Below, one piece after another: positions 8,053-17,802 of a stretch of 64,000 nucleotides of DNA. Numbering within the stretch: the first letter of the stretch is position 1; every line of letters starts with the position of its first letter. Below the pieces are notes generated by a model, which was not told the origin of the DNA, did no database searches, and was given only the letters and a program-made list of their open reading frames with translations. The position numbers and the translations under genes were made by a program. The DNA is from Pseudomonas asplenii (GTDB lineage: Bacteria > Pseudomonadota > Gammaproteobacteria > Pseudomonadales > Pseudomonadaceae), in assembly GCF_001293465.1 (NCBI RefSeq), contig NZ_JSYZ01000015.1, forward strand, positions 124,001-188,000. The letters are read 5' to 3'.

Positions 8053-10214
8053 GTCCGACGCCTGCCCAGGGGCCGCAGGCTGCCCTGGCGCATCAGCCAG
8101 ATCTGGTCGCAGGCCAGGGCCACCGCACGGTCATGGGTCACGATCACGCACAACATCGGCAAACGGCGGATGGTCTCGATGATCACATCCCGGGCGCCGG
8201 GGTCCAGATGCGAGGTGGGTTCGTCGAGCAGCAACAGCTCCGGCCGCCGATAGAGTGCCCGGGCAATCAGCAGGCGCTGTTTCTGCCCGGACGACAATTG
8301 CACCCCCATGCTCCCGACCAGGGTGTTGAAGCCATTGCTCAGGCCGAGGATACTGTCGAGCAGCCCGGCCTGTTCGACGCAAGCCTTCAGGTGCGCGGCG
8401 TCGCTGCCGTCGCTGTCCATGACGATGTTCTCCAGTACCGAGCCGGCAATGATCTCGTCATGGGCCGTGACATAGGCCACACATCGGCGATAGCGCCGCA
8501 GGCCGAACTGGCGCAGGCTCAGGCCATTGATGCGCAGTTGCCCGGCATCCAGCGGATAGAACCCGGCCAGTACCTTGAGCAGGGTGCTCTTGCCGCAGCC
8601 CGAAGGGCCGAAGATGGCGATCCGCCGGGCAGCCCCCGCCAGTTGAAAATGCAGGTGCTCGAAGGTCGGCCGGTCGAACGAGCTGTAGCGAAAGCACGCG
8701 TCGTCCAGGCGAACCCTGCGCAGGGCCTGGCCCGACTCCAGGGGGCCTGCGCTGTAGACGCTGGACTCGGTCGGTTCGGCCGCCTCGTCGACGATATCGT
8801 CGATCCGCCGCAGCTCCACCGTCACCAGGCGCAGCCCCATATAGCGGTCGACCACCTTCAGCGCGCAGCCCATGAACATGTCCTTGTAGAGCACGAAGGC
8901 GAACAGGTCGCCGACGCTGTTCTCGCCGTTGAGCACCGCCAGTGCGCCCAGAGCGCTGACCAGCAGCGAGTGCCCATGGGAAAGACCCTCGTGCACCACC
9001 TGGTTCATCGCCTGCAGGCGTTGGACGCTGGCCCGGGCGATCTCGGTGTCGGTGTGCTGGTTGCTCCAGTTCGCCAGGCGTACCGCTTCCTGGTTGTAGA
9101 GCTTGACCGACTCGATGCAGTCGAGGGTCCCCAACAGGGTCACGTTGCGCGCCGTCTCGGCTTCGATGGAGCGCTGGTGGTCGCGCTCCATCATCGGCAG
9201 GGTCAGGCCGCGTACCATGAAGAACAGCAGGCACAACAACAGCGACAGCAACGCCAGTTGCACATTGACCAGCCCCATCAGCAGCAGGAAGGCCAAGCCG
9301 AACGCCAGGTCGATGGCAATGTCCATCCAGCCGGCGGTGAAGGTCAGGAAAACCTTGTCGGTCGCCTGGGTACGCCGCAGGATATCGCCCGCCGCACGGC
9401 GCTCGAAGTAACTGGCCGGCAGCCGCAGCAGCCAGGCGATCACCCCGGTGGAGAGGTCCTGACTCAGGGCGATGCGCAGGCGGGTGTCGAGCACCGCCCG
9501 CAACCAGGCGGCGACCGTCTTGAACAGGAATATCCCGCCGAACACGTAGAGGATCAGGAACAGCAGGTCCTGGTCGTTCTTCGTCACCACCTCGTCCACC
9601 GTCAGCGAGAACAACTTCGGCGCGGCGATCGCTCCCAGATAGCCGAGCACCGACAACAGTCCCATGGGCAGCAGGTAGCGCCACAGCCAGGGGTTGCGGG
9701 ACAACACCCCGGCGACACCGAACACCGCCGGCGGACGGGCCTCGATCCGCGTGGTGAAGGCCAGGCCGGGGACCATCTCCAGGGCGACGCCACTGAACAT
9801 CGACAACGCCTCCTCCCAGCGGTAGAAACGCCGCCCCACCGCCGGGTCGACGATGTGTACGCCCTTGGCGCCAGCCGACTGCAGCACCACGAAGTGCATG
9901 TTGTGCCAGAACAGGATCGAGGGCGTGCGCAACTGCCGGAGCCCCTTGAGCGGGAGCCTGAGGGGGCGACAGGCGAAGCCCAGCGCCTCGCCGACCCTGA
10001 TCATCTGGAACAGCGACATGCCATCCCGGGCGACCCGATAGTCCCGACGCAGTTGCCTCAGGCTCAGGGCCTTGCCGTGATAACCGGCGACCATGGCGAT
10101 GGAGGCCAGGCCGCATTCGGATATTTCATCCTGGAAAATCACCGGGACCCGCCCACGCCAGCCATGCCGCGCACGGGCCAGGGCATCACGCAGCACCTGG
10201 GTGAAGCGGCTCAT
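8049..10214 (-). CDS. Peptidase-containing ABC exporter (C39 peptidase, CvaB-like)
   Basis: A 721-residue bacteriocin-type exporter that cleaves the leader of a small peptide and drives it through the inner membrane. The N-terminal C39 cysteine peptidase looks active: Gln28, Cys34 in QDEISECGLASIAM, His107 in WHNMHFVVL and Asp123 in HIVDPAVG. A six-helix transmembrane domain follows at about residues 160-450. The ATPase domain has Walker A GPSGCGKSTLLK (near 535), signature LSSGQKQRLLIARAL (near 640), Walker B LLLLDEPTSHLD (near 655) and H-loop VTHDRA. It starts within the stop of the HlyD gene (ATGA) and ends within the start of the acyltransferase (ATGA). Known: such proteases cut after GG, GA or GS, which fits the peptide at 11695-11850. 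Confidence 0.93.
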   Translation of the reverse strand: MSRFTQVLRDALARARHGWRGRVPVIFQDEISECGLASIAMVAGYHGKALSLRQLRRDYRVARDGMSLFQMIRVGEALGFACRPLRLPLKGLRQLRTPSILFWHNMHFVVLQSAGAKGVHIVDPAVGRRFYRWEEALSMFSGVALEMVPGLAFTTRIEARPPAVFGVAGVLSRNPWLWRYLLPMGLLSVLGYLGAIAAPKLFSLTVDEVVTKNDQDLLFLILYVFGGIFLFKTVAAWLRAVLDTRLRIALSQDLSTGVIAWLLRLPASYFERRAAGDILRRTQATDKVFLTFTAGWMDIAIDLAFGLAFLLLMGLVNVQLALLSLLLCLLFFMVRGLTLPMMERDHQRSIEAETARNVTLLGTLDCIESVKLYNQEAVRLANWSNQHTDTEIARASVQRLQAMNQVVHEGLSHGHSLLVSALGALAVLNGENSVGDLFAFVLYKDMFMGCALKVVDRYMGLRLVTVELRRIDDIVDEAAEPTESSVYSAGPLESGQALRRVRLDDACFRYSSFDRPTFEHLHFQLAGAARRIAIFGPSGCGKSTLLKVLAGFYPLDAGQLRINGLSLRQFGLRRYRRCVAYVTAHDEIIAGSVLENIVMDSDGSDAAHLKACVEQAGLLDSILGLSNGFNTLVGSMGVQLSSGQKQRLLIARALYRRPELLLLDEPTSHLDPGARDVIIETIRRLPMLCVIVTHDRAVALACDQIWLMRQGSLRPLGRRRT

Positions 10215-11470
10215 GCCGCCTTGTCCGCTTGACGCAGGTAATCCGGGTTGCCTTCAAACCCGCGCAGCACCGGCAGGAACAGCCACTGCATCAGGCTGAG
10301 CCGTTCCAGGCGCAACGAGCCGCTGAGGGTCATGCCGTCCTTGAGCCACTCGCGATGGATACGGGTACGCGGGTCGCTGAAGTCCAGTTGCACCTCGGCC
10401 AGGTAGGCCGGCCCCGGGTCACGATCCTCGCCACCGGCACCGGGTGCGGGCTCCAGATAGGTACTGGCACTGCTGTGAACGATATGCCCGCGGATCACAC
10501 CATAGCGGGCATAAGGAAAGGCATCGACCCTGACGATGACCTCGGTGCCGGCGGTAGCGAAACCGATCGCCGCCGGGCTCACCGACAACAGCACCCGGGG
10601 GGCCTCCTGCGCCCCACCGGCGATGCGCAGCAGCATCATCGGCTGGCCGCCCTGGGCGCGCGCGCCGGGGAACACCGAAACGGCATCGACCACGCCGTCG
10701 ACCGGGGACAACAGTACGTACTCCTGGCTCTTGCCCAAGGCTTCCAGGCGTTCGCTGAATTCATGGCGCTGGCGGGCCAGTTCGCTGAGCCGGCGTGTCA
10801 GCTCGTGCTCGGCCTCCTGGGCACGCTGCTCCAGTTCCAGTATGCGCTGACGGGCGCTGGCCCGGGCGAGGTCGTTGTTGGCCAGGTCCTGGATCGCCGC
10901 CTCGTGCCGCACGATCGCCTCGTTCAGTGCCGCTGCGGACACCGCACCCTCGGCACTCAGGCGCTCGTGGCGCTGCTGGTTGTCCAGGGCGATGCGCACG
11001 CGCCGCTGGATCGAGCGCTTGATGGTTGCCGTCAGTTGCAGATCCTTGTGCAGTTGCGCGATCTGCAACTGCAACGAGCGCTGGCCGGCCTGATGGGATT
11101 CGCGCGCCCGGGTCTCGTCGCGGGCGACGTCCCGCAGCAGGTTGTCCAGGCGCTCCGCACTCTGCCGGGACATGGGCCGGGTGCCGTCTTCATCGAGGTT
11201 TTCCGGCTCCAGGGCGCGGATGCGCACCAGCGGCTGATCCTTGCTCACCGACTCGCCGGCCTGCACCAGCACCTCGCGGATATGGGCCGGTCGTTCGCTG
11301 GTGATACGCACCACATCGCGGGTCTGCACCCTCCCCGGCACATCCTCCTTGCGCGCATAGTTGCCCAGCAGCAGCAACGTGATGGCGGCCATGAAGAACA
11401 CCGCGACCAACCAGGCGAACAGCAGTGGCGCTAAGGCTCCCCGGGGCGCCACCTTTCCCAACTCAAGCAT
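10211..11470 (-). CDS. HlyD-family membrane fusion protein (CvaA-like) of the peptide exporter
   Basis: Periplasmic adaptor linking the ABC exporter to the outer-membrane channel. Seen: one N-terminal membrane helix (LAPLLFAWLVAVFFMAAITLLLL) followed by NYARKEDVPGRV, typical of CvaA-like proteins; a lipoyl half-motif (HIREVLVQAGESVSKDQPLVRI); a long alpha-helical hairpin of about 170 residues; the second lipoyl half (YVLLSPVDGVVDAVSVFPGARAQGGQPMMLLRI); and a beta-barrel. With the ATG at 11470 the protein has 419 residues, the usual size. The frame stays open to an ATG at 11638 (475 residues), but that extension is rich in codons rare for this genome and lacks similarity I recognise. The true start is unsettled. 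It overlaps the exporter gene by 4 bp. Confidence 0.88.
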   Translation of the reverse strand: MLELGKVAPRGALAPLLFAWLVAVFFMAAITLLLLGNYARKEDVPGRVQTRDVVRITSERPAHIREVLVQAGESVSKDQPLVRIRALEPENLDEDGTRPMSRQSAERLDNLLRDVARDETRARESHQAGQRSLQLQIAQLHKDLQLTATIKRSIQRRVRIALDNQQRHERLSAEGAVSAAALNEAIVRHEAAIQDLANNDLARASARQRILELEQRAQEAEHELTRRLSELARQRHEFSERLEALGKSQEYVLLSPVDGVVDAVSVFPGARAQGGQPMMLLRIAGGAQEAPRVLLSVSPAAIGFATAGTEVIVRVDAFPYARYGVIRGHIVHSSASTYLEPAPGAGGEDRDPGPAYLAEVQLDFSDPRTRIHREWLKDGMTLSGSLRLERLSLMQWLFLPVLRGFEGNPDYLRQADKAA

Positions 11471-11522
11471 GACAGGACCCGTGCGGATCGCGGCGCATGC
11501 GGCCGCGTCAGAAAGAACGGCA

Positions 11523-11545
11523 AGGCCCAGTACAGAACCGGGCCT
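11523..11545 (-). terminator. Hairpin between peptide gene and export genes (possible attenuator)
   Basis: On the minus strand AGGCCC-11 nt-GGGCCT forms a 6-bp stem, followed by a T-rich run (CGTTCTTTCT). It lies between the peptide stop (11695) and the adaptor gene. A leaky terminator here would make more peptide mRNA than exporter mRNA, an arrangement seen in other bacteriocin operons. The stem is short, so this is tentative. Confidence 0.3.
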
Positions 11546-11694
11546 GGCCCACTGCCAAAAGCCGTGGTGCCGTGACGTAGGGGGTGACACAAGGAGCGGT
11601 AGGGATCGCTGGCGACCGAACGGCCAGTCAATCTTCATCCGCCCCGTTCAGGAGCCAAGCCTCGATCATTCGGCGATGCCCAAGACAGGCTTGC

Positions 11695-11850
11695 TCAGTT
11701 GCTGTATTTCTCCGTGACTCCCTTGAACGACTCATAGGCCACATCGATCAACAAGCCGAGCTCCGCGAGAAGACCCGAACCACGAACCTCCTCCGTCTGC
11801 TCAAGGGTCATTTCCTGCACGGTGACATCTTCAGTTTGAGTATTGCTCAT
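11695..11850 (-). CDS. 51-residue secreted peptide precursor with double-glycine-type leader (microcin-like)
   Basis: Small gene at the head of the export operon. Residues 1-25 look like a leader for a C39 exporter: MTLEQTEEVRGS aligns with the colicin V leader pattern, with Met at -12, Thr -11, Leu -10, Val -4, Gly -2 and Ser -1. Cleavage after Gly24-Ser25 would release 26 residues beginning GLLAELGLLIDVAYESF. That product has hydrophobic residues every 3-4 positions (Leu2, Leu3, Leu6, Leu9, Ile10, Ala13, Tyr14, Phe17), two lysines and four acids, so it is an anionic amphipathic helix without cysteine. GAGG lies 7 nt before the ATG. The position upstream of adaptor and exporter supports the call. 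Activity (antimicrobial or signalling) is unknown, and no immunity gene is recognised. Confidence 0.75.
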   Translation of the reverse strand: MSNTQTEDVTVQEMTLEQTEEVRGSGLLAELGLLIDVAYESFKGVTEKYSN

Positions 11851-12078
11851 GAGTAACCTCGACTTGTTTGAGAATGAGGCGGCATGGGGCGACAGGAAAG
11901 GCCTCCTGCCTGCCCGAATACCGCAAGGCCCGCGGGTCTGGAACCTTGGCAGGCCATGGGCACATTTTCAGCGAGGCGACTGCGGCGGGATATCCGAAGG
12001 TTCAACCATCTAACAGAGCAAAGACCTACACATACCTACAGACACATCTTCCATCCAAGTAGGAAGCAAGGCAAAGCC

Positions 12079-12645
12079 CTACAGTCCCAGCAGACTGGCC
12101 GCCTTGGCCCGCAGGATTTGCAGATCCAGCACAGGCACGCCTTCGAGCTTGGCCTGTTCATCCCACTGACGCATGCGCAGGCTCAAGTCGCACAGGGGGT
12201 CCTGCGCGAAGTCGGTGGCCTCCTGCAGGGTCATCATCCCACCCTGGTACTCCAGCGTTCGCCGACTGGCCTGGCTCAGACGCTCGTAGTACCCGGGCTC
12301 GACCAGGGTCAGATAACGCTTGGCCTGTACGTGATACTCCACCAACCGCGCCAGCCGCTCGCTGAACCCGGCACGACGCAGATAGTCCGCGCCCAGGCGT
12401 TCGTGGCTGGCGATGCCATAGCCGCCCATGCTCCGGTCCGCCGCCGTCGGCCGTGGGCAGATATGCCCGATGTCGTGGAAGAACGCCGCCAGTACCACTT
12501 CGTCGTCGCAGCCTTCGGCCATCGCCCGCTGTGCGGCCTGGGACATGTGCTCCAGTTGCGAAACCGGCTCGCCGATGTAGTCGGCGCTGCCGAACTGCCG
12601 GTAGAGGCCGAAGACCTCGTCCAGCACCTGTTCGACCCGGCTCAT
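12079..12645 (-). CDS. PhnZ-like HD-domain phosphonate oxygenase
   Basis: A 188-residue HD-domain protein of the group associated with phosphonate degradation operons. Known: PhnZ is a di-iron oxygenase that splits the C-P bond of 2-amino-1-hydroxyethylphosphonate to glycine and phosphate. Seen: metal-ligand pattern with QLEHMSQAAQ, FFHDIGHICP, ASHERLGADYL and EYHVQAKRYL. The ATG at 12645 overlaps the FAD oxidoreductase stop by 4 bp (ATGA), so it is the last gene of the aminoethylphosphonate cluster. No PhnY hydroxylase is visible in this window, so the substrate may be supplied by another enzyme or differ from that of PhnZ. Confidence 0.82.
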   Translation of the reverse strand: MSRVEQVLDEVFGLYRQFGSADYIGEPVSQLEHMSQAAQRAMAEGCDDEVVLAAFFHDIGHICPRPTAADRSMGGYGIASHERLGADYLRRAGFSERLARLVEYHVQAKRYLTLVEPGYYERLSQASRRTLEYQGGMMTLQEATDFAQDPLCDLSLRMRQWDEQAKLEGVPVLDLQILRAKAASLLGL

Positions 12646-13781
12646 CGGCTCTCTCCCAGCAAGGTGGCGATATTGGCCTCGGCCATGGCCGGGCCGACGC
12701 TCATGCCGACACCGGTGTGCATCAGCGCCGCGTGCACGCCGGGCGCGGCCTGCAGGAACGAGAACGGGCCCGGCCCCTTGGCACCGTAGACGCCCTGCCA
12801 GCGCTCGAGCACCTGGACCTTGCAACCGAGGGTGTGCTCGGCCAGTTCCAGCATCCAGTTATCCACCTTTTCGGCATTGAACGGCGACGGATCGCTGCCG
12901 TAGTGATGGGAATCGCCGATGATCAACTCGCCATGGGGTGTCGGGCTGATCAGCAGGTGGATGCCGTGCTCCTGCAGGTGCGGGCTTTCGTGCTGGATCT
13001 GCGCCCGGATCGCCGCCGCTTCCGGCAGATCGGCGAAGGCGCCGTAGTGCACGCAACTGAGACCGGTCAGCACGGCGTGTTGCAGGTCCAAACCGCTGGG
13101 CAACGGGCGGGCGCGGAGCATCTGCAGGCGGCAGATGCTCGGCTGCAGGGTCGCCAGCGACTCGGCCAGCAGGGTCTGGTAGTCGTGGCCCGAACAGACC
13201 ACGATCTGCGTGCCGCGGAAGGTTCCCGCGGTGCTGTGCAACTGGCCGGACTCGACCTCGCGGATCAGGGTCGAGAAGTGGAATTCGACGCCCAGCTCGC
13301 GACGCAGGTAGTCGATCAGCGTCGGGATCGCCTCGCGGGAATACAGTTGCTGGTCATCCAGGCCGTGCAGGGCGGCGCGATGATGGCTGAACTGGCCGCC
13401 GTGCAGGTCGGCCAGGGCCCGCCCCTGCAACAGTTTCACCCGGTAGCCGTGCTCGCGGGCCCGGCCGGCGCAGAAGGCTTCCAGCAGGTGTTCCTCGGCT
13501 TCGCTGCGGGCGAACAGGTAGCTGCCGTTGCGCTTGAGTTCGAAACCGGCGTGCTGCGACCAGTGGCCCCAGATCTCGCGGCTGGCGCGGGCCAGGTCGA
13601 GCATGACGCCTGGCGGCTGGCCGGTGACCAACGCCTGGCCGAAATTGCGGATCGACGCGCCCAGGGGCGTGGCGCTGCGCTCGAAGACCCGGACCTTGAG
13701 GCCGCGGCGGGCGGCGGCATAGGCGTGGGACAGGCCGAGGATACCGGCGCCGACGATGAGGATGTCGCTGTGATAGGTCAT
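12642..13781 (-). CDS. FAD-dependent oxidoreductase of the phosphonate cluster (TIGR03364-like)
   Basis: A 379-residue DAO-type flavoprotein. The N-terminus HSDILIVGAGILGLSHAYAAARRGLKVRVFER is a Rossmann FAD-binding fold with GxGxxG, and late blocks resemble glycine oxidase-like amine oxidases (HTGVGMSVGPAMAEANIATLL). Members of this family are found next to aminoethylphosphonate transport genes and are thought to oxidise the amine of aminoethylphosphonate or its N-methyl derivatives; the exact substrate here is inferred. The start at ATG 13781 precedes the conserved FAD motif directly; upstream in-frame codons lie in an intergenic repeat and are spurious. Confidence 0.82.
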   Translation of the reverse strand: MTYHSDILIVGAGILGLSHAYAAARRGLKVRVFERSATPLGASIRNFGQALVTGQPPGVMLDLARASREIWGHWSQHAGFELKRNGSYLFARSEAEEHLLEAFCAGRAREHGYRVKLLQGRALADLHGGQFSHHRAALHGLDDQQLYSREAIPTLIDYLRRELGVEFHFSTLIREVESGQLHSTAGTFRGTQIVVCSGHDYQTLLAESLATLQPSICRLQMLRARPLPSGLDLQHAVLTGLSCVHYGAFADLPEAAAIRAQIQHESPHLQEHGIHLLISPTPHGELIIGDSHHYGSDPSPFNAEKVDNWMLELAEHTLGCKVQVLERWQGVYGAKGPGPFSFLQAAPGVHAALMHTGVGMSVGPAMAEANIATLLGESR

Positions 13782-13808
13782 GAAGGGTCCTGAAGCAATG
13801 GCCAGGTT

Positions 13809-13915
13809 GATCGCTCCCACGCTCCGCGTGGGAATGCAGCCCGTGACGCTGTGCGTCACAAGAGCGGACGCCGAGCGTCCAGAGAGGCGTTCCCACGCGG
13901 AGCGCGGGAACGATC
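13809..13915. repeat. 107-bp intergenic repeat with palindromic ends
   Basis: Begins GATCGCTCCCACGCTCCGCG and ends with the inverted copy GCGCGGGAACGATC. Between them are a smaller hairpin (GTGACGC-TGT-GCGTCAC) and GAGCGGACGCCGAGCGTCC. The copy at 17930-18035 shares the full design and the one at 25797 shares the first half. Spurious short reading frames across such units are often annotated as DUF1534 proteins. It lies between the binding-protein gene and the FAD oxidoreductase gene of the same cluster. Confidence 0.8.
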
Positions 13916-13939
13916 GAAGGTTCGGGCTCGGCCAGGGAC

Positions 13940-14962
13940 TTACTGGGCAACCTTCTCCGACTTGCCGTCATAGCGCTTGCGCCATTCGGCCAGGATCTCG
14001 TCGCGGTGCTTCGAGGCCCAGGCGAAGTCGTTCCTGATCAGGCGCTGTTCGTAGTCGGCCGGCAACTCGGTCTGTGGCCTGGCGATCCCCGGCTGGGCCA
14101 GCACGGCGAAGTTTTCCTTGTACAGCGCCATGGCCGCCGGGCTGGCGGAGAAGTCGGCCAGTTTCTTCGCGGCCTCTTCATGGGGAGTGCCCTTGATCAC
14201 CGCCGTCGCTTCGATCTCCCAACCCAGGCCTTCCTTCGGCAGGACGATGTCCAGCGGCGCCCCCTGGCGCTTGAGTTGAATGGCCGGGTATTCGAAGGAA
14301 ATGCCGATCGGGAACTCACCCGCCGCCGCCAGTTTGCAGGGCTTGGAACCGGAGTGGACGTACTGGCCGATGTTCTGGTGCAGGTCATCCATGTACTGCC
14401 AGCCCTGCTTCTCGCCGAAGGTCTGCAACCAGGCGCTGACATCGAGAAAACCGGTGCCGGACGAGGCCGGGTTGGGCATGACGATCTTACCCTTGTACTC
14501 GGGTTTGGTCAGGTCCTGCCAGCTCACCGGCTTGTTCAGGTGCTGCTTCTGCGCCTCGACGGTGTTGAAGCAGATAGTCGCGGCCCAGACGTCCATGCCG
14601 ACCCAGGCCGGCGGGTTGGCCGGATCGCGGTAGTGGTCGCCGATCTTGCCCAGGTCCTTCGGTGCATAGCTCTGCAGCATGCCCTGCTGGTCGAGGGTCG
14701 CCAGGCTCGACGCGGCCAGGCCCCACACCGCATCGGCCTGTGGCCGGGCCTTCTCGGCCAGCAGCTTGGCGGTGATGATGCCGGTGGAATCACGCACCCA
14801 CTTGATGCCGATATCCGGGTTGGCCTTCTCGAACGCGTCCTTGTAGCTCTTGAGCTGCTCGGCTTCAAGGGCGGTATAGACGGTCAGTTCGGTCTTCGCC
14901 GCGAAGGCGTTGAGACTGAACAGCGAGAGGACGGCAGCGGCAAGAGTTAATGGCTTGAACAT
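13940..14962 (-). CDS. 2-aminoethylphosphonate ABC transporter substrate-binding protein
   Basis: Periplasmic binding protein of 340 residues with a clear signal peptide (MFKPLTLAAAVLSLFSLNAF, then AA). The fold is that of iron/2-aminoethylphosphonate binding proteins: KTELTVYTALEAEQLKSYKDAFEKANPDI at the N-terminus, then VWGLAASSLATL, MPNPASSGTGFLDVSAWLQ and GEFPIGISFEYPAIQLKRQGAPLDIVLPKEG. It would capture 2-aminoethylphosphonate and deliver it to the adjacent permease and ATPase. The phosphonate rather than iron assignment rests on the neighbouring HD oxygenase and FAD oxidoreductase. Confidence 0.85.
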   Translation of the reverse strand: MFKPLTLAAAVLSLFSLNAFAAKTELTVYTALEAEQLKSYKDAFEKANPDIGIKWVRDSTGIITAKLLAEKARPQADAVWGLAASSLATLDQQGMLQSYAPKDLGKIGDHYRDPANPPAWVGMDVWAATICFNTVEAQKQHLNKPVSWQDLTKPEYKGKIVMPNPASSGTGFLDVSAWLQTFGEKQGWQYMDDLHQNIGQYVHSGSKPCKLAAAGEFPIGISFEYPAIQLKRQGAPLDIVLPKEGLGWEIEATAVIKGTPHEEAAKKLADFSASPAAMALYKENFAVLAQPGIARPQTELPADYEQRLIRNDFAWASKHRDEILAEWRKRYDGKSEKVAQ

Positions 14963-15003
14963 GATGCGGTTCCTTGAGGTGTAGGGCTGGGCTGGTGGAC
15001 GGA

Positions 15004-16724
15004 TCAATGGCCGGGCACGCTCTGCCGCCAGGCCTGGGTACGGCGCAGCAAGCCGCGCGAGGCCCAGGCCAGCAGCAGGGACACGCCCGCCGAGGTGAAC
15101 AGGATCAGGGTCGACATGGCCGCCGCGCCGCCGACGTTGCCGGCGTCGTCCATGTTCAGCACGGCGACCGCGGCGAGGATGGTGTCGGGGCTGTAGAGGA
15201 AGATCGCCGCCGACACCGTGGTCATCGCCGAGACGAACAGGTAGCGGATGATGTCCAGCACGGCCGGCAGGCAGATCGGCAGCGTGACCCGCAGGTAGTG
15301 CCGGTACAGCGGCGTCCCGAGCGACAGCGCGGCGGCCTCGAACTCGCCGTCGAGCTGGCGCAGGGCGGTGGTCGCGGTCATCTGCGCGGTGGTCAGGTAG
15401 TGGGCGATGGTGCATACCACCAGCAGGGTCATGGTCCCGTAGAAGACATGCAGCGGGTTGCCGACGAGGTTGAAGAAGAACACGTAGCCCAACCCCAGGA
15501 CCAGGCCCGGCACCGCCATCGGCACGAAGCTGAGCAGGCGCAAGGCCACGTTCAGGCCGCGCTGGCCGCGGGTCTTTTCCATCAGGTAGGCACCGCTGAA
15601 GATCAGCGCGCTACCGATCAGCGCGGTGCACAGGGCCAGGGTCAGGCTGTTGCGATAGGCCAGCCACCACCCGCCGTCTCGTCAAAGCGGTAGTGGCTAA
15701 GGGACAACGACAGGTTGTACGGCCAGAATTTCACCAGCGACGAATACACCGCCATGCCGAACACCAGCAGCAGCGCGGCGCAGATCAACAGCACGATCAC
15801 CAGGTAACACGAATCCCGCGCCGGGCTGCGCAACGGCTGGAACACCTGGGCCCGACCGCTCATGGCATCGCCCTGGCGCCGTCGCAGCCAGGTATCGACG
15901 GCAAAGCTCAGCAGCGCCGGTAGCAGCAGGATCATGCCGATCAGCGCGCCACGCCCGAACTGCTGCTGGCCGACCACCGCCTTGTAGGCTTCCAGCGCCA
16001 GCACCTGGTAATCGCCACCCACCACCACCGGCACGCCAAAGTCGGTGATGGTCAGGGTGAACACCAGGCACAGGGCGGCAAACACCGCCTGCCGGGTCGC
16101 CGGCCAGGTGATGCTGCGGTAGGCCTTCCATGGGCTGGCCCCCATGCTCGAAGCGGCGTCGAACAGCCGCGCATCGGCCAGTGACAGCGCCGACAGCAGG
16201 ATCATCAGCGCATGGGGAAAGGTGTAGATGACTTCACCGAGGACGATGCCCCAGAAACCGTAGATGTTGTCCGCCAACAGGCCGCGTAGCAGGCCCTGGT
16301 TGCCGAACAGGTAGACCAGGGCGATCCCCGGCAGCATCGAGGGCGCCATCAGCGGCAGCAGCGACAGGCCGCGCCAGAGGGTCTTGCCGGGAATCAGCGT
16401 GCGTTGCAGGGCATAGGCGAACAGGTAGGCCAGCGGTACGACGATCGCCGCGACGCTGATGGAAACCTTGAGGCTGTTGCCCAGCAGCCAATGGAAGTTG
16501 TCGCTGCCCAGCAACTCCCGCGCGGCGAGCCAGCCACCGCCCTGCCCGGCCTCGTTGCTGAAGCCGCGCCAGAAGATCGCCAGCAGCGGCAACAGCACCG
16601 CGACAGCCAGCAGGCCGAGCCAGAGCAGTTTGCCGCCGACCACGAACAGTCGATCCCCGAGGTCGCCGCGCCTGGCCGCCGGGGTCGATTGGCGCGGCAG
16701 CGCCAGGCCGATTGGCGCGGCCAT
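15004..16724 (-). pseudogene. 2-aminoethylphosphonate ABC transporter permease, frameshifted
   Basis: Two reading frames together make one permease of about 574 codons with two binding-protein-dependent transport modules. The upstream piece (16724 to 15642) covers the first module, including the EAA loop DAASSMGASPWKAYRSITWPATR, and ends abruptly after SHYRFDETAGGGW. The downstream piece continues as LAYRNSLTLALCTALIG in another frame and holds the second EAA loop (EAAALSLGTPLYRHYLRVTLPI). The span is 1,721 nt, one short of a multiple of three, and the join falls in G-rich sequence at about 15662-15685. A single-base deletion, or a sequencing error, explains it. The start at ATG 16724 is 1 nt after the ATPase stop. 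Confidence 0.85.
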
Positions 16725-16725
16725 C

Positions 16726-17802
<1,077 letters not shown>

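Noticed and set aside
8133..10232. 699-residue open frame opposite the ABC exporter gene
   Set aside because: It is the antisense of a well-supported exporter; composition is rich in Gln, His, Arg and Gly with no motif, as expected from an antisense frame in high-GC DNA.
11471..11638. N-terminal extension of the HlyD protein
   Set aside because: Codon use is atypical and the extension precedes the normal membrane helix; the start at 11470 gives the usual family length, though it lacks a good ribosome site.
11868..12062. 64-residue plus-strand frame upstream of the peptide gene, considered as an immunity gene
   Set aside because: No ribosome site, no membrane helix, rare codons and opposite strand to the operon; more likely the promoter region of the peptide gene.
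13780..14037. Short frame resembling DUF1534 proteins
   Set aside because: It is a translation of the palindromic intergenic repeat at 13809-13915, not a real gene.
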